The position numbers and the translations under genes are program-made. The notes beneath the pieces were generated by a model that was not told where the DNA came from, ran no database searches, and was given only the letters and a program-made list of their open reading frames with translations. Below, one piece after another: positions 7,428 to 15,413 of a stretch of 15,599 bases of DNA. This DNA is from Faecalibacterium sp. (GTDB lineage Bacteria; Bacillota; Clostridia; Oscillospirales; Ruminococcaceae). Where the stretch lies: the NCBI GenBank assembly GCA_017483235.1, contig JAFULE010000193.1:1-15599 (forward strand), read 5' to 3'. The number at the start of each line of letters is the position of its first letter. Position 1 is the first letter of the stretch.

Positions 7428-9662
7428 TCACTGCTCCTTTTTGCGGGCGCGTACCTCGGCCCGATCGTCGTATTCTTTCTGCAGCAGCCGGCACAGGCCG
7501 CTGTACCGCAGGTTCTGACGCACATTGCCGGTCATGGCGTTGACCGTACTGCGCAGCCCCGCCACAACGCAAAGCTGCCGGGCGCGGGTAACGCCGGTGT
7601 AAAACAGATTGCGGTAGCACAGCTTGGCCGGTACTTCGGCCGCCGGAATGATCACCGCGGCAAACTCGCTGCCCTGACTTTTGTGAATGGTGACCGCATA
7701 GGCGATCTCCAGCTCAGACAGATGGTCGGAGGGATAGATCAGCTTGCGGTCGTCCATCTGCACGGTCAGGCTGCGGTCGTGGGGGTTGACCGCCATCACA
7801 ATGCCGATGTCGCCGTTGTAGGCGCCTACCCCCTGCTCGCCGCCGTCCCGCTGCCAGACGATGTCGTAGTTGTTGCGCACCTGCATCACCTTGTCGCCGG
7901 GGCGGAACACCCAGCCCGCAGCTTCCAGCTGGGGCTTGCCCGGCGCAGGCGGGTTGAGCAGCTGCTGCAGCCGCACGTTCAGCGCCTGAGTACCGGTAAG
8001 GCCAAGCTTTGTGGGGCAAAGCACCTGAATATCCCGGATGGAATCAAAGCCGTAGCTGCGGGGCAGCCGGGTACAGACCAGATCGCACACCAGCTGCTGG
8101 CAGGTTTCGCCGCCGGCCTCCAGCAGAAAGAAGTCATCGGTTTTTCCGCCTTTTTTCAGCGGCTGGTCGTTGACCATGCGGTGGGCGTTTTCCACGATCA
8201 GGCTTTGGGCGGCCTGTCGGAAAATCTCGGTCAGGCAGACGGTGGGCACCACCTTGCTGCGGATGACCTCGCCCAGAATGTTGCCCGGCCCCACACTGGG
8301 CAGCTGATCGGTGTCGCCCACCATAATAATACGGCAGCCGTGACGCAGCGCCGCCAGCAGGCTTTGGAACAGTTTGACATCCACCATGCTCATCTCGTCC
8401 AGAATCACTACGTCACATTTGAGCAGGTTCTTTTCGTTGTGAATGAAACTGACCACCCCGCCGGAATAATCCACCTCCAGCAGGCGGTGGATGGTGCTGG
8501 CCTTATGGCCGGTCAGTTCGCTGAGGCGCTTGGCCGCCCGGCCGGTGGGGGCACACAAAGCCACCCGGTCGGCCTGATGCTCGAACAGGGACAGAATGGC
8601 GTTGACCGTGGTGGTTTTGCCGGTGCCGGGGCCGCCGGTAAGCACAAGACAGTTTTCCCGCAGGGCGGTACGAATGGCCTCCTTTTGCAGCGGCGCATAG
8701 GCAAAGCCCTGGGTCAGCTCCAGAAACTGGATGTTGCGGTCCAGATCTCTGGGCTGGGGGGCAGGATATTTCATCAGATCGGCCAACCGCCAGGCGATGT
8801 CCTCTTCGGCCGACAGCAGGTCGGGCAGATAAGAAAACTCGGTTTCATCAAACACCCGCTGGCAGATCTCCCCTTCTGTCAGTCGGGCGTCCAGCTCGCG
8901 CTGCAGGGCGTCCTCGGGCTGGTGGATGAAGGAAGCTGTGGTAGCCACCAGCTTCTGCCGCGGCAAACAGGTGTGGCCGTTGTTTGCATTGTGGCGCAGC
9001 ACATACAGCAGCGCCGCACCCATGCGCAGGCTGCTGTCGGCGGCCAGTTCCAACTGGGCAGCGATGCGGTCGGCATGGGCAAAGCTGATGTGCAGCGGGT
9101 CGCCGCACAACAGATAGGGATTTTTGTCGATGGCATCTGCCGCGTGGGGGCCAAAGGTTTTGAACACCTCTACCGCACGGGGGGCCGAAATATCAAACCG
9201 GGCCAGATAGGCGATCAGCTCGCGCACGCCGAACATCCGGCGGAACTCGGCGCTGATGCGCTCGGCCTTGTCGGCATTGATGCCCCGGATGCAGGTAAGC
9301 TGCTGGGGGGAATTGGCAATGATATCCAGCGCATCGGCCCCAAATTTTTCCACAATCTTCTTGGCGGTGGCTACCCCGATGTAGGGCAGCGACCCGCTGG
9401 AAAGGTAGGCATAGATGGCCTCGATGTCGCGGGGAATGTCGGTTTCGCAGGTTTGGGCGCGGAACTGCCGGCCGTAAGCAGGGTGGGTTTCGAAGGTGCC
9501 GGTACACACCACCGTTTCGCCGATGTGGATCTCGCCCACGGTGCCGCACACCACAAACAGCTCCCCGCCGCCGGAGAGCTCGAATACGGTATAACCGGTG
9601 TCCTGATTTTCGAAAATCAGGCTTTCCACCGTGCCTTCGATGCGAAGAAGTTCTTTTTCCAC
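7428..9662 (-). CDS. recD2: RecD2-type ATP-dependent 5'-3' DNA helicase
   Basis: Superfamily 1B helicase of 744 residues, standard length for clostridial/bacillary RecD2 (YrrC), which acts in DNA repair and recombination without RecBC. GTG start at 9660-9662, with AAGGA 9 bases upstream. An OB-fold-like N-terminal region (about 1-75) precedes helix-hairpin-helix repeats (about 90-180). Then come a Q motif APLQKEAI (323-330), Walker A GGPGTGKTT (343-351), motif Ia CAPTGRAAKR, Walker B ILDEMSMVD (420-428), motif III GDTDQLPSVGPG (449-460), a TEIFRQA segment, and the C-terminal IHKSQGSEF (659-667) and YTGVTRAR (688-695). All catalytic residues appear intact. It lies 25 bases after wecB and 6 bases before comF. 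Confidence 0.95.
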   Translation of the reverse strand: MEKELLRIEGTVESLIFENQDTGYTVFELSGGGELFVVCGTVGEIHIGETVVCTGTFETHPAYGRQFRAQTCETDIPRDIEAIYAYLSSGSLPYIGVATAKKIVEKFGADALDIIANSPQQLTCIRGINADKAERISAEFRRMFGVRELIAYLARFDISAPRAVEVFKTFGPHAADAIDKNPYLLCGDPLHISFAHADRIAAQLELAADSSLRMGAALLYVLRHNANNGHTCLPRQKLVATTASFIHQPEDALQRELDARLTEGEICQRVFDETEFSYLPDLLSAEEDIAWRLADLMKYPAPQPRDLDRNIQFLELTQGFAYAPLQKEAIRTALRENCLVLTGGPGTGKTTTVNAILSLFEHQADRVALCAPTGRAAKRLSELTGHKASTIHRLLEVDYSGGVVSFIHNEKNLLKCDVVILDEMSMVDVKLFQSLLAALRHGCRIIMVGDTDQLPSVGPGNILGEVIRSKVVPTVCLTEIFRQAAQSLIVENAHRMVNDQPLKKGGKTDDFFLLEAGGETCQQLVCDLVCTRLPRSYGFDSIRDIQVLCPTKLGLTGTQALNVRLQQLLNPPAPGKPQLEAAGWVFRPGDKVMQVRNNYDIVWQRDGGEQGVGAYNGDIGIVMAVNPHDRSLTVQMDDRKLIYPSDHLSELEIAYAVTIHKSQGSEFAAVIIPAAEVPAKLCYRNLFYTGVTRARQLCVVAGLRSTVNAMTGNVRQNLRYSGLCRLLQKEYDDRAEVRARKKEQ

Positions 9663-9687
9663 AGTAACGGTTCCTTTTTATTGCTGT

Positions 9688-10800
9688 TTACAGCCCAAAA
9701 TACTGTTTGAGTGCAGCACAGATCTGCACGCTGGCGGTGCCGTCGCCGTAAGGGTTGACCGCATTGGCCATTTTTTCGTACTCGGCCGGCTCATCCAGCA
9801 GCTGGCGGGCCAGCTGCACGATCCGCTCGGTCTGCACGCCGGCCATGCGCACGGTGCCCATCTGCACCGCTTCGGGGCGCTCGGTTTCGGTGCGCAGCAC
9901 CAGAACCGGCTTGCCCAGCGCAGGGGCTTCTTCCTGCAGGCCGCCCGAGTCGGTCATAACAAAGTACACCCGGCTGATCAGATTGTGCATATCCTGCACA
10001 TCCAGCGGGTCGATCAGATGCACCTGCGGCAGACTGCCCAGCATTTCCTGCGCGGGGCGGCGCACCGCCGGGTTGGGGTGCACCGGGTAGATGAACTGCA
10101 GCTGCGGATAGGCTGCACACAGCTGCTGTACCGCGGCAAAGATCTGCCGCATTCCATCGCCAAGATTTTCGCGCCGGTGGGCGGTAAGCAGAATGGTCTG
10201 CCGCTCCAGCGGGATCTCCGCCAGCTGCTGCGAGCGGAATGTATAGCCCGGCTGCACCATGCAATGCAGCGCATCAATCACCGTGTTGCCGGTTTTATAA
10301 ACATGTTTGGTGACACCTTCGGCGGCCAGATTGGCCACATTCTGGGCAGTGGGGGCAAAATGCAGGGTTGCCACCTTGCCAGTGATACAGCGGTTCATCT
10401 CTTCGGGATAAGGGGAAAGCGGGTCAAAGCTGCGCAGGCCGGCTTCCACATGGCCCACCGGGATCTGCTGGTAAAACGCCGCAAGCCCGGCCGCAAAGCT
10501 GGTGGTGGTGTCACCGTGCACCAGCACCAGCTCCGGCTTTGCCTGCCGCAGCACCTGCTCCATGCCTTCCAGCACACCGGTAGTGATAGTGGTCAGGGTC
10601 TGGCCGGGGCGCATCAGGTTCAGGTCATAATCCGCCTTCAGGTCAAAAATTTCCATCACCTGATCCAGCATTTCGCGGTGCTGGGCGGTAACACAGACAG
10701 CACACTCAAACTCCGGCGCTTGCTGCAAAGCTTTCACCAGCGGCGCCATTTTAATGGCTTCGGGGCGGGTGCCGAACACACACATGATTTTCTTTTTCAT
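9688..10800 (-). CDS. wecB: UDP-N-acetylglucosamine 2-epimerase (non-hydrolysing, WecB/MnaA)
   Basis: Interconverts UDP-GlcNAc and UDP-ManNAc, the precursor of ManNAc-containing surface glycans and of wall teichoic acid linkage units. 370 residues from the ATG at 10798-10800 (MKKKIMCVFGTRPEAIKMAP), preferred over an upstream in-frame start at 10830 because the family starts here. Diagnostic motifs: GTRPEAIKMAP (10-20), HGDTTT (95-100), EAGLRSFDPLSPYPEEMNR (119-137), TAHRREN (206-212), DSGGLQEEAP (284-293), RTETERPEA (303-311). By alignment memory with E. coli WecB, D97, E119, E133 and H208 correspond to the active-site residues. It lies 19 bases after the glycosyltransferase gene, consistent with supplying its sugar donor. 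Confidence 0.94.
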   Translation of the reverse strand: MKKKIMCVFGTRPEAIKMAPLVKALQQAPEFECAVCVTAQHREMLDQVMEIFDLKADYDLNLMRPGQTLTTITTGVLEGMEQVLRQAKPELVLVHGDTTTSFAAGLAAFYQQIPVGHVEAGLRSFDPLSPYPEEMNRCITGKVATLHFAPTAQNVANLAAEGVTKHVYKTGNTVIDALHCMVQPGYTFRSQQLAEIPLERQTILLTAHRRENLGDGMRQIFAAVQQLCAAYPQLQFIYPVHPNPAVRRPAQEMLGSLPQVHLIDPLDVQDMHNLISRVYFVMTDSGGLQEEAPALGKPVLVLRTETERPEAVQMGTVRMAGVQTERIVQLARQLLDEPAEYEKMANAVNPYGDGTASVQICAALKQYFGL

Positions 10801-10819
10801 TGTAGATCCACTTCTTTCC

Positions 10820-12985
10820 TTACAGACCACCGCACATCAATGCACGCAGACTTTCACGGCCACTGACCGCATCCGCCTTTAGCTTGTGCAGCACCTGCAG
10901 ATTACTTTCTGCCATGGCAATGCGTTCCTCTTCTGACGGATAATTGCCGTTCAGCAAACTTTCATCGGTGAGATATTGCATCCCCAACGCGGCAAAATCG
11001 CCGATCTTCTCGGTGTGCAGCACCGGTACGATGCCGTACTGCAGGTATTCAATCAGTTTTGTTGGGCAGGCAACATTATTTACCGCGATGTCGTCGCGCA
11101 GCACAAAGCCATAGCTGCATTGGGTGTATTCCTCCATCAGCTGCTGTGGGGTTTTGGTGTCCAGTTCCAGATCGGTAAAAGGGTTCCCCTGCCAAAGCTG
11201 TGCAAAGGCATCCGGCTCGGGGGTATAGATCTTATAGGCCAGATGAGCGTCGGCAGCCGCCATGCACTGCTGCATCAGCGGAATTTTCTGCCACGCCTGC
11301 AGCCCACCGGCATATACCGCCAGCGGTTTGCCGTTCACCTGCGGGCGCACGGCGCTGATTTCGCCCCGGGCCGCCAGATCTTCATTGAAGATGGGCATAT
11401 TGACAAACCGGGCTTTGATGCCTGGGTATTTTTTCAGCAGATGCTGCTGCGTAGCCCGGTTGACCGTTACGATCACATCCGCGCCGGCGGCAAACAGCGC
11501 CTCCGCCTGCGCAGCGGCCTCGGCTTCGGCCTGTTTGCCATCCAGTGCAAACTCTTCCGGCACCGCACCGTGCACATCCCACACATATTTTACCCCGGGC
11601 AGATCAAACAGCGGCAAGCGGCTGGCCGTATCGCAGGTATCGTGGGCAGGCAGCAGCCGAAGCACGCTGTGGGAATAGCACACACCGCAGGCTTCGATCA
11701 GCTGCAGCACCTGCCGGCGCTGTTCGGGCACCCGGCTGTCGTACTGTACATAGGCGTGGGAATCGTCCAGAATCTGCACCTGCAGAAATTCCGGCTGATG
11801 CACCCAGTGCTCATAACAATAGATTTTATATTGTTTATCCAGCACATCCTCGTCCACTGCCTTGACCCGGCGGATGTAGCCGTCCTGCGGGGACATCCGT
11901 GAATCGGCAAAATAGGGCGCCAGAATTGCCACACAGCCAATACCAGCAGCTTTTTTCTTTTGAACGGCATCAAGCAATTCGGCAAACCCCGCCGGGTTTG
12001 CCAGATTGCGCGCCCGGATATGGTTTGCCACCGGGCCAATGCTCTTCAGACGGCGCAGGGTTTTGCCTTTCAATTGGCGCACAAGCTCCCCTGCCGGTAC
12101 TTCCGGGTATTGGCCAAGTTCCAGCGCGCGGGGCGGGGTGTCAGCTCTGACCCAAAGGGAATCCATCTGCTGTGCCTGCGCCCGCAGTGCAGCGGCCAGT
12201 ACAGGTTCAGCCGTTTCCAGTGCCAGACTGCGCAGGGTATCACCGGGACGCTGCTGCCATTCCGCACCGGTCAACGCTGCATAGGCGTTGCGGTTTGCCT
12301 TAACCTCCTGCGCCTGCCAGTAGGGATCGATCTGCGAAAACGCATCATCGACCCAATGATGCAGATATACACTGCGTACACATGCAAGCGAAACCCCGCC
12401 GCTTTGCAGCCGAAGTGCCAGCTCATCCCATGCCAGCTGCGGCAGGGTAAGACTTTCGGCAAAGCCACCGCAACCGCGGAACAATGCGGCGGGAAGCACC
12501 AATCCATCTGTAAATCGTTCTGTCTTTACAGAGTTGTGTTCATTTACTTCCCGCTTTTGGGCAAACGCCGCCAGCTTACGCAGTGAAAAACGGTTTTTGC
12601 GCACCGCCTCCTCGCAGGGCACACTACCTACACCGGGCGCATTGGTGGCCGGAAACGCCGCACCTTCACCACACAAGGCATTGGGCCACAGGGTAAAGGG
12701 CACACTGTCTGCCGACAAAAATGCCAGATGACTGTATATGGCATCACAGGCTGCGGCACCGGCATTGGCCGCGGCAGAATAGCCCTCGGCTCCAGAAACG
12801 GCAACCACACATTCCAGCCCCAATGCCGCAGCGGTCTGCGCCTTTTGTTCGGCCAACTGCCGTACCGAAGGGGCGCAGGCCAGAATACAGTGCTTGTGCC
12901 CTGCCATGGCCAACACCTCCAGAGCCAGATCCACTGCTTGCTGCTGCCGTGTGTAAACCACAATGATTCCACAATGGTACTTCAT
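10820..12985 (-). CDS. Large two-module glycosyltransferase (degenerate GT-A-like N-terminus, GT-B C-terminus)
   Basis: 721 residues, soluble-looking with no clear membrane segment. Residues about 1-230 resemble a GT2 fold: IIVVYTRQQQ at the start, GYSAAANAGAA...HLAFLSADSVP (69-96) in the place of the nucleotide-sugar DxD region. The canonical aspartate pair is replaced (SADS, 91-94), so this module may be non-catalytic. A linker (about 250-335) leads to a second module (345-721) with WDVHGAVPEEF (469-479), YAGGLQAWQ (558-566) and CPTKLIEYLQYGIVPVL (640-656), the last resembling the donor-binding region of GT4/GT1 enzymes. The ATG at 12983-12985 has AAAGGAAG 7 bases upstream. It sits 21 bases after the tandem GT2 gene and 19 bases before wecB. 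Acceptor and donor are unknown. Confidence 0.75.
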   Translation of the reverse strand: MKYHCGIIVVYTRQQQAVDLALEVLAMAGHKHCILACAPSVRQLAEQKAQTAAALGLECVVAVSGAEGYSAAANAGAAACDAIYSHLAFLSADSVPFTLWPNALCGEGAAFPATNAPGVGSVPCEEAVRKNRFSLRKLAAFAQKREVNEHNSVKTERFTDGLVLPAALFRGCGGFAESLTLPQLAWDELALRLQSGGVSLACVRSVYLHHWVDDAFSQIDPYWQAQEVKANRNAYAALTGAEWQQRPGDTLRSLALETAEPVLAAALRAQAQQMDSLWVRADTPPRALELGQYPEVPAGELVRQLKGKTLRRLKSIGPVANHIRARNLANPAGFAELLDAVQKKKAAGIGCVAILAPYFADSRMSPQDGYIRRVKAVDEDVLDKQYKIYCYEHWVHQPEFLQVQILDDSHAYVQYDSRVPEQRRQVLQLIEACGVCYSHSVLRLLPAHDTCDTASRLPLFDLPGVKYVWDVHGAVPEEFALDGKQAEAEAAAQAEALFAAGADVIVTVNRATQQHLLKKYPGIKARFVNMPIFNEDLAARGEISAVRPQVNGKPLAVYAGGLQAWQKIPLMQQCMAAADAHLAYKIYTPEPDAFAQLWQGNPFTDLELDTKTPQQLMEEYTQCSYGFVLRDDIAVNNVACPTKLIEYLQYGIVPVLHTEKIGDFAALGMQYLTDESLLNGNYPSEEERIAMAESNLQVLHKLKADAVSGRESLRALMCGGL

Positions 12986-13006
12986 TGTTTCACTTCCTTT
13001 GCTGCG

Positions 13007-14764
13007 TTATAGCTCAAAGCCGCGTAGCTTCAGATACTCGGTCATCTGCCCGGTACGGGTCAGATGTGCCATATCCTGTAAAAATGCGGTATAGATCTCA
13101 TTCAGTTCGGCCGCCGTAAAACAGAACTGCTCCGGCACTTCGGCCAGCGCTTGTGCGTAGAACTGTTTGTAATGCTCGTCGCGGGTGGCGGCAGCAGTAC
13201 GATTGGCCGGTACAAGAAAGATGCTGGTAGCCCGGTAAAAATCGCCGTGGCACAAACTGGTACGGCGCGCTTTGGCAAAGTATTTCAGCCACATATACCA
13301 ATCTTCGCCGCCATCCAATGTTTCGTGCATGCCACCATACTGTTCGTACAATTCGCGGCGGAACATTACCGACTGCAGCGGCATGGGAATGGCCCCCGCG
13401 ACCAGAAGCGGATCGCAGCGCAGATTATCCAGATGGACCCACCGTTTTACATCCAGTGCATAAGGTTCGTGGCTGGTCACATCGGCAATCATCTGCATGG
13501 CCGCGCCCACCACCAGCTGTGCCTGCGGCTGCTGCTCGAATCGCGACAGCATCAGTTCCAGATGGTCGGCGTAGAAGAAATCGTCATCATCCAGAAAGTT
13601 GATAAATTCGCCCTTTGCCATCGAAAGGCCCAAATTACCCATTCGGCCACGGCCGTAATGCTCGCCCGGGCAGGCATAACGGATGTTCAGCTGAGGGAAT
13701 TCCTGCTGTGCCACCGCCTGCGCCAAAGGCGCGTTGTCTTCCACTACAACAACCTCGAAGTTTTTGTAGGTCTGATGGCACAGGCTGCGCAAAGTCTGCC
13801 GCAGCGACCAGGGCTTGCCGCAGGTACGGATGATCACCGATACCAGCGGTGCACTCTGCAGCGGCTGCAGCACATTGCAGCCGCGCTCGACCGCATAGCC
13901 CGGCCGGAAATCGGCCACCTGTGCTTTGAACTGCTGCGGATGTTTCCTGCGCCAGAACAAAAACGGCCAGCAATGCAAAGCATTCCACAGATATTTTTTC
14001 AGCAGCACCCGGCGTACCCCCTCAAAATGCTGGGGATGACGCAGTACCTGCAGATATTCTTTATGCGCAGCAGCAATCTGCTGCAGGCTGCCAAACTTTT
14101 CTGCCAGAAGCAGTCGTCCCAGTTGCGAACCGGCATACTCCCCCAGCGAACGTCCACCATCCTTGCTTAATACATAATGCTCGGTTGCTGCCAATGGACA
14201 GTACTGCAGCTTGCCGCCTGCAGCACGCAGACGCCAGGACAGGTCCACATCCTCGCCATACATAAAAATGTGCGGATCAAAACCGGCGATTTCTTCAAAA
14301 GACGTGCGGCGCACTACTACTGCGGCACCGCTGCACCAATCGGTTTGCAGGGTTACAGGATCATAATGCTTGCCGTGCTCATAAGGAAGCTGACGCAGCT
14401 CCCAAGCCACGGTTTCCTCATCCGAAGATGCAATGTACTGGTCCAGCCGGGTCAGTGCATCCGCATGGAGCGCTGTGTCCACATTCAGAAAGAAGATCAA
14501 CGGTGCACTGCCCTGCGCTGCGCCCAGATTGCAGCCGGCACCAAAACCGGCATTGCTGCCCGAAGCCACAATTTCAAAGCCGCCAAACGCCGAATACTGC
14601 AGCTTGAGCTTATTCAGAACCTCGACTGTATTATCGGTGGAAGCGTTGTCCACAAAGATGACATTCAGCTGGGAAAGATCATAATCCAGCCCACCAAGAG
14701 CTTTTACGCATGATTCAAGCCAACGCACACTGTTATAGGTTACCAGTACAATATCATACCGCAT
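13007..14764 (-). CDS. Tandem two-domain GT2 family glycosyltransferase
   Basis: 585 residues from the ATG at 14762-14764 (MRYDIVLVTYNS), with GGGAG 8 bases upstream; an upstream in-frame start at 14791 overlaps the previous gene and is less likely. Domain 1 (about 1-235): VTYNS, FVDNASTDNT (37-46), the FFLNVDT metal site (NVD 94-96), and FMYGEDVDLSWRLR (167-180), like rhamnosyltransferase-type GT2 enzymes. A middle basic/aromatic linker (about 236-305) contains WPFLFWRRKHP. Domain 2 (306-585): VSVIIRTCGKP, VVVVEDNA, LGLSMAKGEFINFLDDDDFFYADH with the Asp run (392-395), and LDGGEDWYMWLKYF (483-496). Both catalytic signatures appear intact, suggesting that two linkages are made by one protein. 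It is second in the operon, 13 bases after the XRE gene. The product glycan is not identifiable. Confidence 0.88.
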   Translation of the reverse strand: MRYDIVLVTYNSVRWLESCVKALGGLDYDLSQLNVIFVDNASTDNTVEVLNKLKLQYSAFGGFEIVASGSNAGFGAGCNLGAAQGSAPLIFFLNVDTALHADALTRLDQYIASSDEETVAWELRQLPYEHGKHYDPVTLQTDWCSGAAVVVRRTSFEEIAGFDPHIFMYGEDVDLSWRLRAAGGKLQYCPLAATEHYVLSKDGGRSLGEYAGSQLGRLLLAEKFGSLQQIAAAHKEYLQVLRHPQHFEGVRRVLLKKYLWNALHCWPFLFWRRKHPQQFKAQVADFRPGYAVERGCNVLQPLQSAPLVSVIIRTCGKPWSLRQTLRSLCHQTYKNFEVVVVEDNAPLAQAVAQQEFPQLNIRYACPGEHYGRGRMGNLGLSMAKGEFINFLDDDDFFYADHLELMLSRFEQQPQAQLVVGAAMQMIADVTSHEPYALDVKRWVHLDNLRCDPLLVAGAIPMPLQSVMFRRELYEQYGGMHETLDGGEDWYMWLKYFAKARRTSLCHGDFYRATSIFLVPANRTAAATRDEHYKQFYAQALAEVPEQFCFTAAELNEIYTAFLQDMAHLTRTGQMTEYLKLRGFEL

Positions 14765-14777
14765 GGTTCCCGCTCCC

Positions 14778-15191
14778 TTATGACTGTTCATTTTTATGCA
14801 GCTGCTGCTGCATTTTAAAAAACTTTGCCATTTCCAAAAGCTTGGCCTTGTTTTCGTCGGTCAGCATTTGGGTTTCGTTGTGAAGTGCATAGGTAAAATC
14901 ATCAAAGGTAATTGACGCAGTTTCACCGCTTTCCGTCGGACGCTGCCATTCCATAGGCACATCATAACCCATCAGCCAGGCTTCACTGACATTCAGCGCC
15001 ATGCTCAGCAGGGTTAGTTTTTCCTGCCCCGGTTCGACCTTGCCCGAAACATACTGGCTCAGATCTGCCTTTGTAAGCTTTACCCCGCATTGTGCGGCGT
15101 ATCCCTGTGCACGCTGCAGAACATCCACCTGCTTGAGCCCGCGCTCGTGTAAAAGCTGCTTGAGCCGCTGTGACGTTGTAGAAGTTTTCAT
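14778..15191 (-). CDS. XRE-family (Cro/C1 helix-turn-helix) transcriptional regulator
   Basis: Small DNA-binding protein of 137 residues; the ATG at 15189-15191 has an AGAGGTGAG site 6 bases upstream. The HTH covers about residues 8-75: SQRLKQLLHERGLKQVDVLQ, then KLTKADLSQYVSGKVEPGQ as recognition region, then LSMALNVSEAWLMGYDVPM. The C-terminal part ends in LTDENKAKLLEMAKFFKMQQQ, a tail common in clostridial regulators of this type. It has no peptidase (S24/LexA) domain. It is the first gene of the glycan operon, and a divergent control region with repeated operators lies directly upstream. I infer that it represses its own operon and the divergent plus-strand gene. Confidence 0.88.
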   Translation of the reverse strand: MKTSTTSQRLKQLLHERGLKQVDVLQRAQGYAAQCGVKLTKADLSQYVSGKVEPGQEKLTLLSMALNVSEAWLMGYDVPMEWQRPTESGETASITFDDFTYALHNETQMLTDENKAKLLEMAKFFKMQQQLHKNEQS

Positions 15192-15212
15192 GCCTGTCTC
15201 ACCTCTGTTCTT

Positions 15213-15241
15213 ACTTTACCATATCCCTTCGGGCTGTTCAA
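15213..15241 (-). promoter_or_regulatory. Candidate promoter of the XRE gene and the seven-gene operon
   Basis: On the minus strand TTGAAC (15236-15241), a 17-base spacer and TAAAGT (15213-15218), preceded by TG one base upstream (extended -10). The start would be near 15206, leaving about 15 leader bases and placing the ribosome site close to the cap. Match to consensus is moderate (4 of 6 in each box). The -35 overlaps a TTCAA half-site (15237-15241), as expected for self-repression. Confidence 0.42.
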
Positions 15242-15257
15242 TATAAAGCAACCAAAA

Positions 15258-15272
15258 TTCAAGCATTTTGAA
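15258..15272. promoter_or_regulatory. Operator O1, TTCAA-N5-TTGAA
   Basis: Palindromic TTCAA GCATT TTGAA lies just upstream of the -35 box of the plus-strand promoter. It shares half-sites and the five-base spacing with the sites at 15321-15335 and 15414-15428. Probable binding site of the XRE repressor; the binder is inferred from proximity. Confidence 0.6.
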
Positions 15273-15280
15273 CCGCAAAT

Positions 15281-15309
15281 TTGACATTTAAATTCAAACA
15301 TGCTATGAT
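15281..15309 (+). promoter_or_regulatory. Near-consensus sigma-A promoter for the plus-strand gene
   Basis: Perfect TTGACA (15281-15286), a 17-base spacer and TATGAT (15304-15309). The predicted start is near 15316, inside the left arm of the 35-bp palindrome. The leader to the plus-strand ATG would be about 136 bases. It is bracketed by operators, so strong transcription would depend on relief of repression. Confidence 0.8.
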
Positions 15310-15310
15310 G

Positions 15311-15345
15311 CAAGCAATAGTTCAATCATATTGAACTATTGCTTG
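15311..15345. promoter_or_regulatory. Operator O2 within a perfect 35-bp palindrome
   Basis: Left arm CAAGCAATAGTTCAAT (15311-15326) and right arm ATTGAACTATTGCTTG (15330-15345) are exact reverse complements around CAT. The core, TTCAA TCATA TTGAA (15321-15335), is the same operator as O1 and O3. It begins one base after the -10 box and covers the predicted start, the classical position for repression. In RNA from that start the arms (15316-15326 with 15330-15340) would fold into a 5'-terminal stem-loop. A terminator is less likely: only three T bases follow on the plus strand. Confidence 0.8.
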
Positions 15346-15413
15346 TTTGGCAGTTGTTGCAGCGGCATCATCCGCAGAATTCCAATCGAAAAGGGCTCAT
15401 TTTCACCCAAAAG

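Noticed and set aside
9683..9694. Palindrome GCTGTTTACAGC at the wecB stop as a terminator
   Set aside because: Only four base pairs can form around a four-base loop and no U-run follows. recD2 starts immediately afterwards.
6516..9710. A 1,064-codon open frame on the plus strand, antisense to comF and recD2
   Set aside because: It mirrors genes with clear family motifs on the other strand. Its product is rich in Gln, His, Gly and Ala with no motif, as expected when GC-rich codon bias removes stop codons in the opposite frame. No ribosome site or promoter was seen at its start.
9631..10866. A 411-codon plus-strand open frame opposite wecB
   Set aside because: WecB motifs on the minus strand are diagnostic; the plus frame shows only composition bias (His, Gln, Arg).
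14762..14791. An earlier start of the tandem glycosyltransferase at 14791
   Set aside because: It would overlap the XRE gene and adds only a short non-conserved stretch; the ATG at 14764 has a ribosome site and begins the GT2 fold directly.
15311..15345. The palindrome as an intrinsic terminator between divergent genes
   Set aside because: No convergent genes need termination here, there is no real U-run on either side, the stem is AT-rich, and its core matches two other operators.
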